Source: Neoceratodus forsteri (lineage: Eukaryota > Chordata > Ceratodontiformes > Ceratodontidae). From it: a DNA stretch of 64,000 nt. The DNA is taken from assembly GCA_016271365.2 (NCBI GenBank), contig CM028132.1, forward strand, positions 1,184,621,001 to 1,184,685,000. The letters run 5' to 3'. Under the pieces are notes generated by a model that had not been told where the DNA came from, did not search any database, and saw nothing but the letters and a program-made list of their open reading frames with translations. This document shows, in pieces, positions 1 to 10,812 of the stretch (its first letter is position 1; each line of letters starts with the position of its first letter). Made by a program: the position numbers and the translations under genes.

Positions 1-985
1 ATCCTCTTCTGGGCCTGGCCCACTTGGTACCCGAGCCTCTTTTGATCCTCTCATCTCCCTCTGCCCTATCCTCTCAGCTGCCCCCCCCTTTTCCGGTTGA
101 ATGAAACCCATGTCTCCTTCCCTAAAAACTGAGGCAAAATACTTGTTCAGTACCTCTGCCTGCTCCCCTGCCTCCTGAGCCCATCCTTCCCCAGTCCTAA
201 TCCTGGAGATCTGTGCTCTCCCCTTCCTCTTTTCCTCTATGTATCTATAAAAACCCTTCCCCCCATGTATATCCTTAGCCAGGTTGTGCTCCATCCTCGC
301 CTTCGCTCCCCTCACCACCCTTGTGACCCTTCTAGCTGACAACTCGTACTCCCCTCTCTGCTTCTCCCCCCTGGAGTGCTTAAAACATGTGTAGGCAGCC
401 TTCTTATCTCTTACCGCCTCTTCCACCTCCATGGTCCACCAGCACGGCTTGCTGGCCCTGCCATTTTTACGCCTTACCCTTGCACACAAGCTAGTAGCCT
501 CCAGTACCCTTTTTTTTAATGGCCTCCCATAAGCTATCCACATCCATGTCTGGCCTGATCTGGCTCAAGCTCCCCCTCAGTATCCTGCCCTTGCCCGCGA
601 AGTCTGCCCCCCTGAAATCCATTACCACTGTGTTTGAGCAGTCCCCCCCCCTCCCCCGGCACAGCATAAACCAGACCGTGTCATGGTCTCCTCTTGCCAG
701 CAGGCTACACACCTCCAGACCCCTTATCTGGTCTCTGTCTGCAAGGGCAACGTCCAGTATCCTCCCCCCCCCAGTAGGTTCCCCAATCTGTTGGACCAAT
801 AAGGCATCTTGAAACACATCCATCAGCCTCTGCTCCCTGGCCACCGCTGATGTCATGGTGTCCCAGTCTGCCCCCAGCATATTTAGGTCCCCCATGACCA
901 CCACCCTACCCTTTCCCCGGTCACAGTGCCCCTTGATGTTCTCAAGCAATACCAGGAAATATGAAACTGTTTCCCCTTCCCCATA
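1..985 (-). mobile_element. CR1-like LINE fragment (endonuclease C-terminal half plus linker)
   Basis: Non-LTR retrotransposon remnant read right to left and cut by the window start. The best frame (491-949) shows the C-terminal half of an APE-type endonuclease: the MGDLN metal-binding motif, then a run like the LDVALADRD target-specificity region and a GDHD histidine motif. Left of 491 a frameshifted reading continues into the basic linker that precedes RT in CR1 elements. The RT core would lie outside the window. The N-terminal endonuclease half is missing at the right end, so this is a 5'-truncated or interrupted copy. Family placement rests on motif order and likeness to the CR1-type copies at 20-23 kb and 63 kb. 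Confidence 0.75.
491..949 (-). pseudogene. CR1-like APE endonuclease fragment
   Basis: A 152-residue open stretch inside the LINE at the window start. In the family this domain nicks target DNA to prime reverse transcription. Visible motifs are MGDLN near residue 20 and GDHD near residue 88. It lacks the N-terminal catalytic strands (the N and ETW motifs), and beyond about residue 145 a poly-lysine run from an A-rich tract precedes a stop. Non-functional alone. Confidence 0.7.
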
Positions 986-1226
986 GCCCCTACAACATCA
1001 GTCTGTGGCTCCTGCTCCAACATGTTTAGAGAACACTGGTGTTGTGAAATACCTTGCTCCCCATTTCCATCTGAACTGTCGCCAGGACAGTGATGATGTT
1101 GTATGACGTATGCCCTGCCAAACTCTTGCCCAGCTTTTAGGGGGAGCTGAATATTCGCTTCCTCTTGCCATTGTGCTTGTAAGTGCTCTACAGGTTTTCT
1201 CTCCCTCTTCTCCCAATCCCAGTATA

Positions 1227-1440
1227 AGGCCGGCACAGTGGTGCTGGATGCCACATCTCACTCCACTCTAGTGACCTGGGTTCGAATACAGGCACGGGGT
1301 GCTGGGGTCGGATGGGGGGGTAAGGAGCTGACTGAGCTGCCGGCTCTCATCCTCAGGAGGGATCTGAGGGTCTCATCGGGGTTTGGCTGCCTCCTGCTGG
1401 AGGCCAAGTGGTAGCGTCACATTCGAGGAGCCCTGGTGCT
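1227..1440 (+). mobile_element. tRNA-derived SINE (GGCCGGC family), 3' end unclear
   Basis: It starts with a GGCCGGC(A/C) head, then an A-box-like segment (GCACAGTGGTGCTGGATG) and about 50 bases on a near-consensus pol III B box (GGGTTCGAATAC). Three other copies in this window share head and spacing (51,971, 53,396 and 54,389). The 3' boundary is approximate because no A-tail is visible. Confidence 0.6.
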
Positions 1441-2065
1441 AGGCCAGGGGAGGGCGGACAAGGCTGTAGACTGGAGCTGTGGTGCGCATGCGCTACTGCT
1501 TCTGGGGCCTCGTGATAACGGGGCACAAGCAGAAAGCACCCTGGAGGATACAGGGAAGCGACTAAGGCCCCAGGAGCCAAAGCCCACATCCCAAAACACC
1601 GGTCCACTCTTCCAATGGGCTTTCCCAGAGCCCTTTAAACTGACCCAGGACCGACCCTCTAATTTCAGAAAAGTCGCCAAGTAGGTGAGGCAGGCCCTTC
1701 TCTGGGAGGTGATCCAGGGGGGTGGAAGATTCCATGGGTTCGGGGAGAGGGTGCTCGGTAACTGTGCTCCTTGCAGGGAGGTGGTTTCAGGCTGGGAGAA
1801 GAAGCTGCAGTTGAATAGGCACTCCTGAGATGCTTTGATTCCCCCGGTGAACAAAGTGAATCTACAAAAAAAAAAAAAAACAACAGCAGGTATACATGGG
1901 AAAAAGCACCCTTCTGATTAGGTAGATGAGACGTACTCTAGAGGAATTCTGCCCCTCTATGTGAAGCTTCTCTAAACCCTTCAGTGCCAGGTCCCCTCAT
2001 GACAGAAAACATGCATTTTATGTCTAGCATACTTAACCTGTAAACAAAACAAAAAAAAAAAAAAA
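1441..2065. other. No gene recognised; A-run and unassigned sequence
   Basis: No convincing coding or repeat homology. It holds a 15-base A run at about 1,866-1,880, possibly the tail of an unrecognised retroposon, and another A-rich run just before DIRS-B. Short frames on both strands lack family motifs. Confidence 0.5.
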
Positions 2066-2216
2066 CACAGGTTACTCACCTGTAACAGTAGTTCTAGGAG
2101 TGGTATATGTTGTTAATTCACACCAATTGGCATGTCCCTTTAATTCTAACCGGAAGGTCAAAAAGCTGGCTCCTCCCACCTACGCGGGTGGTATATACCT
2201 CGGCTCCACCCCATGA
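2066..2216 (-). repeat. Left ITR of DIRS-B, cut by an L2 insertion
   Basis: Its reverse complement appears at 23,846-23,998 with scattered mismatches. Its outer part (CTCACCTGTAACAG onward) is again complementary to 6,866-6,917, which belongs to the element's internal complementary region. The L2 LINE tail starts at about 2,217, and the ITR seems to resume at about 6,822. Confidence 0.8.
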
Positions 2217-2734
2217 TGCCAGATCAAATCAAATCAAATCAAATTTATTTATAAAGCGCCTTTCAAATTCAAGGCGCTGTACAACAATAAATAAAACAAA
2301 GACAGAAAATCCAAACATTGACAACCATAACTATAAAGAATAAGCCAAAGTAAAAAGATGTGTTTTTAAAGCAATTTTAAAACTCAACGGTTGGGCATTC
2401 TCTTAACCAGCGAGGTAGAGAATTCCACAGGGTTGGAGCCGAAAAGGCAAAAGCACGAGATCCCGATAACTTTAAACGAACCCTGGGAATCTCTAGCAAT
2501 CCCTCACTGGCGGAGCGGAGAGGACGGAGGGGCAATAGGGAACCAGAAGATCTTTCAGGTAACCGGGTCCCTGATCATGTAGGGCTTTAAAGGTTAGTAA
2601 ACCAACCTTAAGATAATCCGCCACGAACAGGCAGCCAGTGCAGTTCGCGGGTTAATAGGCGCATATGACTGGTTCTTAAAGTCCCAGTCAAAAGCCTGGC
2701 TGCAGCGTCGCACCCAGCTGAAGGCGGGCGGATA

Positions 2735-4067
2735 TCAACCCCTGGTAGCCCTAGGTAGAGGGAATTGCAGTAGTCCAGACGGTGGTAACAAGGCGTGGAC
2801 TAAAGTTGGAAGGTCCTCCCGGGGAATCAGATGTTTCACCCGGGCGATATTCCTCAGATGGTAAAAAGAGGATTTGACAACAGCTGACACTTGTGATTTT
2901 AAGGTCAGACCGTCATCAAAAATAATGCCCAGATTTCGAACCTGTGAAGAACTAGAGAGCGATACACCACCAAGTAATAAGCTCGATGGCTTTCCAACAC
3001 CTAGTCCCCCCCCAGGACGACCTGAATCCACAACCAATACCTCGGTCTTATCCGGTTAAGTTTTAACCAGCTCAAACTCATCCAAGTTCTGATCTCATCC
3101 AGGTAGTTAATATACAGAGAGTGCATCACTCTGATCGGGAGAAGGACATATACAGCTGAGTATCATCTGCATAGCAGTGAAAACTCAAACTGTATCTCCT
3201 GATGATTTCTCCCAATGGCAGCATATACACTGCAAACAACATGGGAGCTAAAATGGAGCCCTGTGGTACCCCACATGGTAGGGAGAAAGCGTCAGAGGAA
3301 CAAATTCCAGTGACAACTCTCTGAGACCTACCAGTGAGGTAAGAACGAAACCACTTGTGGACTGTACCAGACAGCCCCCGAAAGACCCGCAGTCGCTCCA
3401 ATAGCACCCCATGGTCTACAGTGTCAAATGCCGCAGAAAGATCAAGAAGGACCAAGATGGTACAAGCCTTTCAATCTCTAGCCATTAGGAGGTCGCTCAA
3501 TACCCCAACAAGGGCAGTCTCAGTACTGTGCCTTTTCCTGAAGCCAGACTGGAGAGTATCATAGACATTATGAGAGGTGAGATGATCATCCAATTGCAAT
3601 GCAACTGCCTTTTCAATAACCTTACCAACAAATGGCAGGTTAGAGATAGGCGGTAGTTAGCTAGACAGTCTGGGTCCAAGGAGGATCTTTTAAGGAGTGG
3701 TTAATTCACGCCTCTTAAGGGATCAGGAAAACCCCATCTCCAAGGATTTCCAGACAATGTCAGCAAGGATAGGGTAGATAACTTACACAACCTAGTAACA
3801 GCGGTGTAGGACCTGGATCCAAACTACAACTAATTGGTCGCATTGTTTGGATGATCTTCACAATGTCCATGAATTCCGTGCGTGAAAATCCAACCAAACA
3901 GGCCGAGGATTAGATACCACCAGTCGTCCACAATCCCCTGAAGGAGAGGCCGGACCAATACCGGACCTGATGCTGGCAACCTTATCTGCAAGCGGCGAAC
4001 TCCTCGCATCTAAGCTGAGAAAAAGCTTTCTAGGCTGAAGACAGACTGGATTGCACAGTCTGTCCAC
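2735..4067 (-). pseudogene. L2 reverse transcriptase, several frames
   Basis: Target-primed RT of an L2 LINE, broken across at least four frames. The block at 3,126-3,455 is best kept: [12 protein letters not shown] (motif A with the catalytic aspartate), GVPQGSILAP (motif B) and YADDTQLYMSF (motif C with the aspartate pair intact). The block at 2,735-3,037 carries the C-terminal region with LGIIFDDGLTLKSQV. The block at 3,497-3,679 matches the segment around PDCLANYR, and 3,858-4,067 the pre-RT linker. The catalytic residues survive, but frameshifts and stops prevent a single product. Confidence 0.8.
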
Positions 4068-4169
4068 AGTCTGGAAAAGCTGAGCAGTCGATTCCTTGCA
4101 GCAGAAATCTCTCTGGACAGAAATTCTGCCTTCTTACAGTGATTTCTGATTGGTAGCCTTCATAATGGG

Positions 4170-5395
4170 CTAGCAATCTAAGCTTGTCAGCATCAAGGCC
4201 CGATTTCCTTGGAGCTCTCTCCAGCCTTGACCTACTCGCCTTAATTCCTTCAAGGAGCCATCAAACCATGGGCTCCTTGAACGGATGGTGAGAGGCCGAA
4301 CACGAACAGGAGCAATTTTGTCCAGAGCATCTCTCACAGCCTCATTATAGGCAGAGACAAGATCATCTGGACTCATGCATTCACCCGACAAACTCGATAG
4401 ATCCAGCACCGCCATTAGGTCATCGGGGCCGATACCCCTTAAAGGGCGGTATTGGACCATCTCCGTAGGGGCAGACCTATTAGAGGGGGCCCTGAAACTG
4501 AACCTTATGGTGTAATGATCTGACCAACTGATTGGTTCCACCCCCAAATCAGTGATCTCCATACCCAAGAGAAAGACCAGATCCAATGAATGCCCCCTAT
4601 ATGGGTAGAGGTGGTAACCACCTGTGTCAGGCCCAGCGTATTCATCAACTGGAGGAGATTTTGACCAAAATGAGAGAGTTCATCAGACCCAGGCGTTGAA
4701 GTCGCCTAGAAGTATTAATCTGGGAAACCCTCAACACCAGGTCGACAATGAAGTCTGCAATCTCCCGTGAATTGCTCTGTCACCTGGTGGACGGTAGACG
4801 AGGAGAATCCCACAACCTGCACCTCACCCAGGATATATTCAAAGATCTGGTGTTCCCCAATGGCACATCCACAAGGCCCAGTTCAGATTTAAACATAATG
4901 GCCACACCTCCGCCTCATGATCCAGCCTTGGACGGCGATCACCGAGAACCCGCTGGAGTTGCAAGGCCAATATAGGGCTAGGATTTTCATCCAGCCAGGT
5001 CTCGGTGATGCAAGTCAGTCAGATCAGATGACAACAAGATCAGCTATAATAGCTGTCTTGTTTTTATAGATCTGGCATTGCACAACACCGCCAAGGCAGG
5101 ATGAGATGTCGGGAAGACCTCGGTACCTGTCCGAAATCTTCGGGACTCTTGGGTATGGGACAAGATAAGAGCAACCTCTATCCTGACCCCATTTCATTTC
5201 AGGACGCCTTCTGACCCTAGAGCCCCAATCACCCTCCCTCTCCTGTCCCCCACAAGGCCCAGCTTTCCACCTTCGTCCTCGCCTCTTCAAAATGCTCAAT
5301 GCTCGACACCTAAAATAGGTGTCGGATGACAATGGTGGGCACTCGAATGGACGTAGTTCCCTAAGCCTAGTGGGGGAATAATGCCCAACCGTCAT
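4170..5395 (-). pseudogene. L2 endonuclease and N-terminal ORF pieces
   Basis: 4,170-4,586 holds the endonuclease C-terminal region, with the family-typical DLVFLLGMEITDL and SDHYTIRF (catalytic SDH) motifs. The endonuclease core between about 4,600 and 5,020 is present but frameshifted. 5,024-5,395 encodes the protein's beginning, with a TVGHYSPTRLRELRP segment matching the TVRHYSPSRLRDLKP segment of the other L2 copy near 34,130. That pairing orients the element and shows both are one family. Confidence 0.75.
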
Positions 5396-6821
5396 TACTT
5401 AAATAAAAATAAAAACCTAAGAATATCAAACCTATAAATAACACACTCAATAACACACTCTCCTCCCTCTCTCTCACTGAGGGAGGACAGGTAAAACAAA
5501 ATAAACTAACATAAACCAAAATAAACCCCAGCTCAAATACAAAGGCAAAAATAGAATAAAATAATTTAAAACACAATAAAATAACTAATCAATTATTAAA
5601 CAAACTTGTGTTTTAAACAGTGTAGCACCTCTCACATGCAGCACTGCTAAAATGTTATGTAATAATCTCCCAATACCACCTCTCACATGGCAGGGAGTTA
5701 TATAAATGAATCGAATTTGTAATAAAATTAAAATAAATAAAAATACATCACTAAAAATCAGAGAAAAACAATTCTCCGATAATCCAACCATAAAATCCAG
5801 GCAAAGTCAGAGAGTTCTCAGGAGAGAAATTAAATTGTTCAAATGTGCAAACATGGGAACCCAGAAAATGTCCAATAGGTCTTCCAACAGCTGCTCTTCA
5901 GACGTCAACAGTTCCAGCAGTTAATTATCCAAGACAGCAAGAGCTTCAGAAGGCGAAATATGTTTCTGCAGGAAGTATTACCCTCACTCAATCAACAGCC
6001 AACTGCTAAAGCTGTCCCGTAAGTCAGCCCAAACCACTGGCCCCGAGGCAGCCTAGGAGAAGCCCTAGTCCCCCCAGCTCCCTGGGGAAGCACCCAGGGT
6101 GACTCCTGCCCGGCTGAAGATCAATGAGTGGACAACACTCCCCACAAATTAAAACAATCGCCTATTGTAGCAGTTTCATGGATAATAGGCAACCACAACA
6201 CAATTTAAGGGAACCCTTATCCCACAACTGAAGCTTAAACCTCGAAGAATGTCCGAGAATCCCCAGGCACAATTAGACACTCCCAAATCAAGTTTCCTCA
6301 GCAAAAACAGAAACAACACCACCAGTCCAGAAAGAATGGTGCAGAATCCTCTCCACTGCTCTCCGATTCCTCAGTCTGCCGCACTGCGGTCGGGTAAGCG
6401 GTCACACAAACGCCAAAACTCGCTGGGGCAACATCAACAAAGTAGACTCCCCACAGTTCAAGAGAACAAAAATCCTCTCCGCAACCCCCGGACTCCACAG
6501 GCTAGCACAAGCTAGCACATCGCAAGTAAGAGCATAGGGTACACAAAAAGCCGAGAGAAGACCGGTACCCGTAACTTAAAAACCACAATTCAATACCCGG
6601 AATACGGCATGTTCGGCAAACCGAAACTCGATATACGGAACCCTAGCCTAGCTCACTTCTTCAACCCTAATCTAGTCTTTCAACATTTAAAATAACATAA
6701 ACGTAAAGTAAACACAGTAAAAACAAATAAGCAGATAAACAAGATAAACGAAAAATAAACAATGGAAACGGAGCTAGTACTCAGGCTGGCTCAGCTCAGC
6801 CGCCATATTCACGTCTTTGCT
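5396..6821 (-). other. Probable 5' untranslated region of the L2 copy
   Basis: About 1.4 kb without a family-supported ORF, A-rich on the plus strand. Its first part (5,400-5,600, reverse complement) resembles the T-rich stretch upstream of the L2 copy at 34,030-34,110, which supports it being LINE 5' sequence and not host DNA. An 88-codon frame on the plus strand (6,249-6,515) has no recognisable motif and runs antisense to the element. Confidence 0.5.
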
Positions 6822-6865
6822 CGCTGGAAGCAGAGGGTTGTGCGTCAAAGCTGGGGAGGTCAGGT

Positions 6866-6923
6866 GGGTTCGTGTGGATGAACAACATATACTACTTCTA
6901 GAACTGCTGTTACAGGTGAGGAA
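6866..6923 (-). repeat. DIRS-B internal complementary region, first half
   Basis: Complementary to the outer end of the DIRS-B left ITR at 2,073-2,130. In DIRS elements the internal complementary region (ICR) pairs with both ends and is thought to template circle formation. The second half follows only after DIRS-A, at 13,581. Confidence 0.75.
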
Positions 6924-7147
6924 AGTACAGTTATGCAAGAACTTACCTTAACAGTAGATCTTCGAGAGAGGCTCTTGCAGTAGGTAATTACATACAGGAT
7001 GGATGCCGGCTGGCGTCAGGACCCAACGGAAACATTTCTAACTAGCAGTCTCTGGCAGGGACCGCCCCCACGTCAGGTGACCGACATCATGCAGTGTCAG
7101 TATAAAGGGGCGGTCCCCCACGCCTGCCTTTCAGTTCTTTCCTGCCA
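6924..7147 (-). repeat. DIRS-A left ITR
   Basis: Inverted copy of 13,388-13,580. It shares the GTAGGTAATTACAT block, the GGCGTCAGGACCCAAC block and the GGTCCCCCACGCC block. It has an extra ~37 bases at its outer end that the right ITR lacks, the unequal-ITR arrangement known for DIRS elements. Confidence 0.85.
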
Positions 7148-7240
7148 AAGGCCAAAAGGCAAGATGAGAGAGAAGCGGATATTTCCACTCCTGGAAAAGG
7201 AGCTTAAAAAGCTTAGGGGGAATGGAGGGCAGGAAGGTAT

Positions 7241-7349
7241 TACCTACTGCAAGAGCCTCTCTCGTAGATCTACTGTTATGTTAAGTTCTTATGTAACTGT
7301 ACTATCTTACTTCAAGAGGGCTCTTGCAGTAGGTAATTACATATAGGAT
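7241..7349 (-). repeat. DIRS-A internal complementary region
   Basis: Two head-to-tail parts. 7,241-7,305 is the reverse complement of the outer left ITR (6,924-6,991). 7,306-7,349 is the reverse complement of the outer right ITR (13,539-13,580), nearly perfect. The join, GTACT|ATCTTAC at about 7,305, mirrors the junction expected in the circular intermediate. Confidence 0.87.
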
Positions 7350-7469
7350 GGAGTCCCAAGCAGTCTGGAACAAGGAGAAGCAAACAGGAGGAGGAAAGCT
7401 ACTCAGAAGTAGACCCTCTGGTTGTGACAGCCTTAGGAAAGAAGGCCTTGCAAAACAGCCAGCCCGAAG

Positions 7470-8884
7470 CCTGCTCTACGGCGAGAGGCAATGTCCAAAC
7501 TGTAATGTTTCATAAAGGTATGGACAGAAGTTCAAGTGGTGGCTGCACAAACGTCAGCCGCTGACACATTCTTGAAACAAGCCGCAGAGGCAGCGACCCC
7601 TCTGGTGGAGTGGCCTCTAACTTGACCTGGCAGGGTCTTCTTGTACTTGTCATAACAGAAAGTGATATAATGAGCCAACCATTTCAATAGGCATTGCTTA
7701 GAAACAGCATTGCCTTCTCTTTTATGAGCAAAAGAGATGAACAGTTGATCAGTCTTTCTGAGATCCTTCATCCTGTTGGTGTAGTATCTCAGAATTCGGT
7801 GAACATCCTAAGTATGCAGGAAGTACTCTCCCTGGTTAGAGTGCTGCGTAAAAAAGGCAGGCAACTCTACGGATTGATTTAGCGTCGATTCCACTACCAC
7901 CTTAGTGAGAAACTTAGGGTTGGTACGCAGAGCCACACATTCAATGTGAAAAATCAAATACAGGATTTTACACATCAGAGCCTAGAGCTCGGAAATCTGT
8001 CAAGCAGAAGTAATGGCCACTAGAAGAAGAAGAATCAGCATTTATAAAGCGCTTTTCATACACAGTATCCCAAAGCGCTTTACAAGCAATGTTAGACTGG
8101 TAGTGAAGTGACTGAATGTGTGGTGGCGGCCATATCGCACATCATCACCCACACAGCCTGGATAATTGCATGAACCAGTTTATACGAAGGGGAGTGTTGG
8201 CCAGGACACCGGGAATGCTTCCTGCTCTTTTGCGAAGAGTGCCCTGGGTTCTTTTACTTCCACCTGGACACCCACCAGGACAACACCAGGATGGGCAGAA
8301 GGGACCTCAGTTTAACGTCTCATCCGAAGGACGGCACACCCCACGCAGTACAGCACCCCCCCAATACTGGTCTCGATTGCCAGCGATTTTTAGGTGCAAG
8401 TTCAATCCCGGTGTGGGACGAGAACCCACGACCTTCTGGTCCAGAGGCAGATGTGCTACCAACTGAGCCACGCTGACACCAGGAACTAGGAAGGAAGTCT
8501 TCCAAGAAAGGAACTTTAGGTCCGTTGAGGCTGCCGGCTCAAAAGGAGGCAGAGTAAGCTTCTCTAAAATAAATTCAGATCCCAAGGAGGGGCAGGAACC
8601 CGGATAGGGGGTCGTAAGTGAAGGACCCCTCTCAAAAAGGTCTTAGAGACCTCCAGCTGAGCAAACGTTCTGTCTGCAAAAGGGACATGATCGGCCGAAA
8701 TGGCTGCCATGTGAACCTTTAAGGATGAATGGCTGAGACCCAGATCGAAGAGGTGTCGCAGGTAATCCAGAAGTCGTCCGACAGAGCACGAGAAAGGCTC
8801 AACATCATTGGAGGTGGCCCAAATAGAGAACTGCTTCCATTTCATGGCATAAGTAGATCTGGTTGAGGGTTTCCTGGCCTCCAC
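7470..8884 (-). pseudogene. DIRS-A tyrosine recombinase, split by a SINE
   Basis: Tyrosine recombinase that in DIRS elements integrates the circular DNA copy without target duplication. The N-terminal DNA-binding part (8,564-8,884) starts KPSTRSTYAMKWKQFSIW and ends PPWDLNLF. The next part, with SWKTSF, stops at the SINE (8,028-8,482). Left of the SINE the catalytic domain resumes with ITSARQISEL (box I region, the usual Arg apparently Gln), RGHSTRGVAAS (HxxR box, intact) and FMKHYSLD (Tyr nucleophile, intact). A TGA stop lies between the HxxR box and the nucleophile, probably from a Trp codon. Broken by the SINE and the stop. Confidence 0.83.
8028..8482 (-). mobile_element. tRNA-headed SINE with a conserved core and L2-like tail
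   Basis: Read right to left it has a tRNA-like head at 8,400-8,482 (GTGGCTCAGTTGGTAGCAC as A box and GTGGGTTC as part of the B box). A core follows with GATGAGACGTTAAACTGAGG, a segment I recognise from SINEs of many animal genomes without being sure of the family name. It ends in a LINE-like tail (AAAGCGCTTTGGGATAC..GCGCTTTATAAATGC) and CTT/TTC repeats. Flanking ACTAG on both sides (8,023-8,027 and about 8,486-8,490) is a likely short target duplication. It disrupts the DIRS-A recombinase. Confidence 0.82.
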
Positions 8885-9353
8885 CAGAATCTCAGCTACT
8901 CGGGGGGTGGGGTGGGGTGGAGAGACGACCCTGAATCGGGCTTGAACTACTGTACGTCTGCAGGAGTCACGTGTGCAACTGAAGGGACTTGAGGCCTGGA
9001 TGGACCAGGGTCCCCTGATCCAGGGTCAGCAAAAACAGCGACAGAGGAAGAGGAAGAGGAGGTTCCTCTGAGTCCTGTTGCAGAAGAGAGAACCAAACTT
9101 GCCTGGGCCAGAAAGGAGCGATCAGAATAATTCGAGCTCCTTCCGAACCGAGTTTCTGCAAGACCCTCGTAATCAGTGGAATTGGAGGAAGGCATAGACA
9201 AATCTGCCCTTCCAGTCTAGAGACAGAGCGTGTCTCCAAAAAATGCCACGTCCTGGGACAAGCGAGAAGACGGGAAGTTTTGTGTTTTATGGGGATGCAA
9301 ACAGGTCTGCCTGTGGAGCTCCTCAGCGCAGGAAGATGTCTACCACCCCCTGA

Positions 9354-9839
9354 TCAAGTTCCCATTTGTGAGCTAGAGCAGCTAACCATCTGAGCCTGTC
9401 TGCCAGCGTATTCTCTGCCCCCGGGATGTGAGATGCCGTGAGGTGAAGGTTGTGCTGCACTGCCCAATCTCAGACTCGCATCACCTCTCTGCAAAAGGGG
9501 GTAGGAATGAGTTCCTCCCTGTTTGTTGATGTACCAGACCACACACATATTGTCCATCTGTACAGCTAGGTGACTGGAAGACAGATACAGATGCAGAGCC
9601 TGAAGAGCATACAGTACTGCCCTTAGTTCCAACACATTGACATGAAGGGACTTCTCGAGCTTGGACCAGGAGCCCTGGGTCCTGTGAGGACCAAGATGGG
9701 CTCCCCAACCTTCGCTGGAGGCATCCGTAGTCAACGTCTGCGAGGGGGGGATGGAGACCAAAGGGAACTCCCTAGCAGAGATTCTCCTGAACCATCCACC
9801 ACTGCAAGTCCCGAGCCATGGGACTGGAGACCAGGACAA
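9354..9839 (-). pseudogene. DIRS-A RNase H domain
   Basis: RNase H that removes the RNA strand after reverse transcription. Visible in order: LTTDASSEGWGAHL (first catalytic Asp), NVLELRAVLYAL (catalytic Glu) and VQMDNMCVVWYINKQGGT (catalytic Asp and the DIRS-typical YINKQGG). After about residue 115 the frame shifts away from the family reading. It lies directly after RT in element orientation (10,159-10,677) in another frame, so at least one frameshift separates them. The rest of the domain lies towards 8,950 in disrupted frames. Confidence 0.82.
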
Positions 9840-10158
9840 GTTGATCTAGGTCGTCCAGTAGCTGATCCCACTGAGACTGAAGCATCCACTGAGAGATTCT
9901 CATGTGGAGCCGAGCGCGAGGAACTGTCGGAATCGCAGTCGCCATTAGCCCGAAGAGGCGAAGGACTGACCTGGCGCTGATCCGCCTGCGGCCGGACAAC
10001 AGGCTGACCTTGGCCTGGAAAGTGACCACCCTGTCCGGTGGCAGGAAGGCCATGCCAGAGGTCGTGTGCAGGATAGCCCCAATAAACTGAAGCCTCCGGG
10101 ATGGAATCAGATGGGACTTGGCCTGGTTGATGGTAATACCCAGGCAGGCAAAGACCTG

Positions 10159-10677
10159 CTAGGTAAGGGACAGGAAGCGCAGGAGTTCCTCCCTGGATGG
10201 GGCCACCAGGAGCCAATCGTCTAGGTACGGGAAAACCTGCACTCCCTGGGTATGGAGGTAGGCCACTATCACCGAAAGGCATTTGGTGAACACCCGGGGT
10301 GCTGAGGAAAGACCAAGTGGGAGGGCCTTGAACTGGTAGTGGTTCCCCTGGAACACAAAACGCAGGTATTTGCGGTGGGAAGGGTGGATAGGGATATGCA
10401 GGTAGGCATCCTGCATATACAAAGCGCAAAGCCACTGTCCCGGCCGGAGAAGGGGCAGGAGGCTCTGCAGCGAGAGCATCCTGAACCTCTTGTACTCCAT
10501 GAATAAGTTCAGGGAGCTGAGGTCAAGAATCGGCCTCACGTCCCCCGTTTTCTTTGGGACCAGGAAGAAATGGGAATAGTGCCCCGCTCCCTGAAGAGGA
10601 ATGGGGACGGGTTCTATCGCCTCCTTCAAGAGAAGAGAGGAAATTTCTTCCTGGACCAGAAGAAGATGCTCCTGCAA
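10159..10677 (-). pseudogene. DIRS-A reverse transcriptase
   Basis: 172 residues of a DIRS-type RT: SHFFLVPKKTGDVRPILDLS (fingers), LYMQDAYLHIPI (motif A, usually LDLKDAY; the Asp is kept), LPLGLSSAPRVFTK (motif B) and YLDDWLLVAPS (motif C with intact DD). It continues as RNase H to the left in other frames. Upstream (10,680-10,800) lies the RT N-terminal or gag-pol linker. Active-site residues are intact, yet the polyprotein is not open. Confidence 0.87.
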
Positions 10678-10812
10678 GTACGACGACCTTGGGGGAGGGT
10701 GTCAAGGAGTTTCTGAAGAAACTCTATCGAGTGTCCCTCTGCGATGAGTTGGAGCACCCAGGAATCTGACGTTATCCTCCCCAACCCGGGAGGTGGAGGG
10801 AAAACCTCCTTC

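Larger units (their letters stand above)
2217..6821 (-). mobile_element. L2-type LINE inserted in the DIRS-B left ITR
   Basis: Read right to left: a long 5' region without ORF (5,396-6,821), an N-terminal ORF piece (5,024-5,395), endonuclease (about 4,170-5,020), RT (about 3,126-4,070), an RT C-terminal piece (2,735-3,037) and a 3' end with the L2 stem-loop (AAGCGCC..GGCGCT) followed by an AAATC pentamer tail repeated four times. The same family as the LINE at 34.0-37.5 kb. At about 4.6 kb it may be nearly full length. Frameshifts separate all coding blocks. Confidence 0.8.

Noticed and set aside
1227..1300. Possible tRNA gene from the B-box-like GGGTTCGAATAC
   Set aside because: No cloverleaf can be formed, and the sequence continues as a SINE shared with three other loci.
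8400..8482. Possible functional tRNA gene on the minus strand
   Set aside because: A box and part of B box are present, but the sequence runs straight into the SINE core and tail with no discriminator end, so it is the SINE's head.
9642..10090. Plus-strand frames over the DIRS-A RT/RNase H region
   Set aside because: Antisense shadows of the DIRS-A pol gene; no motif on the plus strand.
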